A stretch of DNA of 64,000 nucleotides from contig NZ_CP131914.1 in NCBI RefSeq assembly GCF_040529045.1, positions 3,456,501-3,520,500 on the forward strand. Direction: 5' to 3'. The stretch is from Xanthomonas indica (lineage in GTDB: Bacteria > Pseudomonadota > Gammaproteobacteria > Xanthomonadales > Xanthomonadaceae). Below the pieces are notes generated by a model. The model saw nothing but the letters and a program-made list of their open reading frames with translations. It ran no database searches and was not told where the DNA came from. Position 1 is the first letter of the stretch. Every line of letters starts with the position of its first letter. The translations under genes were made by a program, and so were the position numbers. Shown here piece by piece: positions 61,394 to 64,000 of this stretch.

Positions 61394-64000
61394 GCGACGC
61401 GGCCACCGCCACCGGCCTGTACGCGCAGGAAAGCCTGCCTCCTGGCGAGGTATTGGCCGGCCGCTTCCGGATCGAACGGCTGCTCGGCATCGGCGGCATG
61501 GGCCTGGTGTACCTGGCCCACGACCAGGCGCTGGGCATCGACGTGGCGGTCAAGCTGCTGCGCCCGGAACTGGCGCAGCGGCCGCAGGCCTTCGCCCGCT
61601 TCCGCCAGGAACTGCTGCTGGCGCGGCAGGTATCCAGCCCACACGTGGTGCGCATCCACGACCTGGCCGAACACGCCGGGCGCTGGCTGATCAGCATGGA
61701 CTACGTGGACGGCGAGTCGCTGGAAGCGCGGCTGCAGCGCGAAGAGCGGCTGGACGTCGACACCGCCTTGCGCATCGCCGGCGACATCGCCCGCGGCCTG
61801 CAGGCGGCGCATGCGCGCGGCGTCGTGCATCGCGATCTCAAGCCGGCCAACATCCTGCTGCGGCGGGACGGCGATGCGCTGATCAGCGACTTCGGCGTGG
61901 CCTGTTCGATGGCCAGCAGCGGCCTCGGTGCGACCCTGGGCAACGTCATCGGTACGCCCGCCTACCTGTCGCCCGAACAGGCGCGCGGCGATGCGCTCGA
62001 TCCGCGCAGCGACCTCTACGCCCTCGGCCTGATCCTGTACGAACTGCTCGCCGGACAAGTGCCCTTCGCCGGCGGCACCCTGTCCGAGACCCTGGCCCAG
62101 CGCATGCTGCGCGAGCCGCCGCCGGTGGACCGGCTGCGCGCGGACGTGCCGGCCTGGCTGGTGCGGCTGCTGCAGCGGCTGCTGCGCCCGCAACCGCGCG
62201 ACCGACTGCAGCACGCCGGCGAGGTGATCGCGGCGATCGAGCGCCGGCAACTGCCGCGCGACCGCCGGCGCTGGCGCCGGCTCGGCCTGGGCCTGGGCGC
62301 GACCCTGGCGGGCGCCGCCCTGCTCGGTGCCGGCGTCTGGCAATGGCAGGCGCAACGCGCCAGCGCGCCGGCGCCGGTGGCGGCCGTGCAACCGCTGCCG
62401 CGCCTGCTGGTGCTGCCGCTGGCCGGCGACCCGGAGAGCGCCGAACAACGCCTGGCGCTGGGGACCTGGCTGCGCGGCAGCCTTGGCGAAACGCTGACCG
62501 TGGTCGACACCGACCGCACGCGCCAGGCCTTGCGCCAATACGACCCCACCGGCCAGGCGCCGCTGGACGTGGCGGCGCTGCGCCGGCTCGCCTCGGCACA
62601 GCGCGTGCTGCAGCCGAGCCTGCAACGCCAGGGCAGCGGCTGGCGCCTGCAGGCGCTGCTGCATCCGGCCAGCGGCGCGTCGCAACACCTCGACGGACCG
62701 ACCGCCGACGATCCGGCCGCGGCCTACGTCGCCTGGTTGCCGATCGCGTCCAGGGCGCTGCTCGCCGACGGCGCCACCCTGCCCGACGACCTGCCCGCGC
62801 CCGCCGCGTTGCAGGCGTATGCGCGCGGCCTGGCGGCGCAGCAGCGCGACGACAGCGCGCAGGCGCTGCAGCAGTTCGCCGCGGCCAGTGCGCAGGCACC
62901 GCAGTCTGCGCCGTTGCGCCTGGCCGAGGTGGTCGCGGCGCAGGCCATCGGCGAGGACCAGAAGGCACGCGAGGCGTTGAGCGCGCGCGTCGCCTCGGCG
63001 CCGGCGCGGCCGCGCACCCAGGCGCTGCTGGCGGCGCTGCGGCTGGAAGCCGAGGACGATCTCGCCGCCGCCGACCGCGCCTGGCAGGCCTTGGCCACGG
63101 CGCGGCCCGACGACAGCGTGGTGCAACTGCAGTTCGCGCGCGTCCAGGCGCAGGCCGGCCACCTGGACGTGGCACGCGATCGCCTGCGCGCGTTGGCGCA
63201 GCGCGATCCCGACGACCCGCGGCTATGGCTGGCGCTGGGCAAGCTGGCGATCCTCAGCGGCAACGCCGCCACCGCGGTGGACGACGACCTGCTGCGCGCG
63301 CAACTGCTGTTCCGCCGCGGCCGCGACCTCTATGGCGAGGCGGAAACCGTGAACGCGCTGGGCGTGGGCTATGGCCGCCTCGGCCTGGCGCAGCAGGCGC
63401 AGGCCCAGTACCTGCGCGCCGTGGAGCTGCGCCGGCAGGTCGGCAATCGCCGTGGCGTCGCCACCAGCCTGCGCAACCTGGCCGGCACGCTGAGCGTCGG
63501 CGGCGCCTTCGCCGACGCCGAACAGAAGCTGCGCCAGGCGCAGGCGCTGTACTCCGAACTGGGCGATCGCGACGGCCAGGCCGCCGCCGCCAACGAACTC
63601 GGCCTGCTGGCCGAAGAGCGCGGCGACTATCCGCAGGCGTTGCAGGCGTTCCGCGGCGCGCTGACGGCCTGGCGCGCGCTCGGCGATGCGCATGGGGTGG
63701 CCGAGACGCTCAACAACATCGGCTTCGCGCACTTCCAACTGGGCGACCTGGACAGCGCGCAGGCGTTCTGGGAACAGGCCGCGCGCGCCTATGCCGACCT
63801 CAACGACGCCACCGGCCGCGTGCGCACCGCGCAGAACCTGGGCCTGCTGGCCACCGCGCGCGGCCATTGGGCGCAGGCGCAGACCTTGCTGACCCAGGCG
63901 CTGCGCGAGGCCGAGCGCCACCAGATGCTCGAGGAAGTGGCGGTGAGCCGACGCAACCTGGCCGAACTGGCGTTCTGGCAAGGCCAGCGCGAGGTGGCGC
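61390..64000 (+). CDS. Transmembrane Ser/Thr protein kinase with C-terminal TPR repeats (runs off window)
   Basis: At least 870 residues, open at the right edge. The Hanks-type kinase domain (about 25-285) has the glycine loop LLGIGGMGLVYLA, Lys55 (VAVKLL), catalytic Asp149 in HRDLKPAN and Asp167 in SDFG, so it should be active. A single transmembrane helix (about 297-318) follows a basic Arg stretch (RRQLPRDRRRWRR). The periplasmic part begins with a domain of unknown type (PLPRLLVLPLAGDPESAEQR, about 330-470), then many TPR units (VNALGVGYGRLGLAQQAQAQ, AAANELGLLAEERGDYPQAL, ETLNNIGFAHFQLGDLDSAQ). Together with the coupled FHA-GAF protein it forms a signalling pair. Confidence 0.9.
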   Translation, partial: MSDAATATGLYAQESLPPGEVLAGRFRIERLLGIGGMGLVYLAHDQALGIDVAVKLLRPELAQRPQAFARFRQELLLARQVSSPHVVRIHDLAEHAGRWLISMDYVDGESLEARLQREERLDVDTALRIAGDIARGLQAAHARGVVHRDLKPANILLRRDGDALISDFGVACSMASSGLGATLGNVIGTPAYLSPEQARGDALDPRSDLYALGLILYELLAGQVPFAGGTLSETLAQRMLREPPPVDRLRADVPAWLVRLLQRLLRPQPRDRLQHAGEVIAAIERRQLPRDRRRWRRLGLGLGATLAGAALLGAGVWQWQAQRASAPAPVAAVQPLPRLLVLPLAGDPESAEQRLALGTWLRGSLGETLTVVDTDRTRQALRQYDPTGQAPLDVAALRRLASAQRVLQPSLQRQGSGWRLQALLHPASGASQHLDGPTADDPAAAYVAWLPIASRALLADGATLPDDLPAPAALQAYARGLAAQQRDDSAQALQQFAAASAQAPQSAPLRLAEVVAAQAIGEDQKAREALSARVASAPARPRTQALLAALRLEAEDDLAAADRAWQALATARPDDSVVQLQFARVQAQAGHLDVARDRLRALAQRDPDDPRLWLALGKLAILSGNAATAVDDDLLRAQLLFRRGRDLYGEAETVNALGVGYGRLGLAQQAQAQYLRAVELRRQVGNRRGVATSLRNLAGTLSVGGAFADAEQKLRQAQALYSELGDRDGQAAAANELGLLAEERGDYPQALQAFRGALTAWRALGDAHGVAETLNNIGFAHFQLGDLDSAQAFWEQAARAYADLNDATGRVRTAQNLGLLATARGHWAQAQTLLTQALREAERHQMLEEVAVSRRNLAELAFWQGQREVA

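Overview
The window is high-GC, densely coded chromosomal DNA. Its gene content and intergenic repeats point to a gammaproteobacterium of the Xanthomonadaceae, most likely Xanthomonas. The main clues are a FimX-type degenerate GGDEF/EAL protein, the REP-like GTAGGAGCGGCTTCAGCCGCGAC palindromes, AATCCC-rich intergenic repeats, a tandem array of CCCTCACCCCAACCCCTCTCCC units, and many secreted proteases and glycosidases. No phage, integrase, transposase or CRISPR array is visible. The species is an inference from gene content; no 16S or similar marker lies in the window.

Layout: (1) 1-4.4 kb: an S8-type protease N-terminus (cut by the window edge) divergent from an ECF sigma/anti-sigma pair, then MarR, an RsiV-like lipoprotein, a small GNAT protein and an unknown 68-aa protein. 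(2) 4.5-13.4 kb: rhomboid protease and POT peptide transporter, a 264-bp nested palindromic element, M14 carboxypeptidase, GH3 beta-glucosidase, a degenerate EEP protein and MnSOD. (3) 13.6-19.5 kb: exported barnase-like RNase with barstar, ABC-F ATPase Uup, DbpA helicase, a DUF6985-like protein and Apt. (4) 19.6-30.8 kb: RND efflux pair with divergent TetR, SelO, esterase, GST, cold-shock protein, YaeQ and a BaiN-like flavoprotein. (5) 31-37 kb: FimX, HtpX, GluQ, PhbB, PhaR, then a 137-bp-period repeat array. (6) 37-47.7 kb: a conserved housekeeping block. TraB/GumN, DUF1684, MutL, AmiC, TsaE and Nnr run leftward; QueG, XseA and an unknown gene run rightward from a 23-bp divergent promoter. 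(7) 47.9-54.7 kb: lipocalin, tRNA-Phe, an 847-bp gene-poor gap, a small lipoprotein, and a MarR-FUSC-DUF1656-HlyD cassette of AaeXAB type. (8) 54.9-64 kb: two tandem paralogous S8 proteases (one with a C-terminal S-layer-homology-like region), a secreted unknown protein, an FHA-GAF protein, and a Ser/Thr kinase with TPRs that runs off the window.

Functional themes are: secreted degradation and nutrient capture (S8, M14, GH3, POT); envelope and efflux homeostasis (RND, AaeXAB-like, HtpX, rhomboid, AmiC); translation and RNA maintenance (Uup, DbpA, GluQ, QueG, TsaE, tRNA-Phe); PHA metabolism control (PhbB, PhaR); and signalling (ECF sigma, FimX, FHA-GAF plus STK).

The most unusual signals are: the cruciform-like 264-bp element; the identical 41-bp-spaced promoter blocks of the two S8 paralogs; the queG/nnr divergent, apparently leaderless promoter pair; the loss of catalytic residues in the EEP protein; and the FHA-GAF/STK-TPR module beside the secreted proteases.
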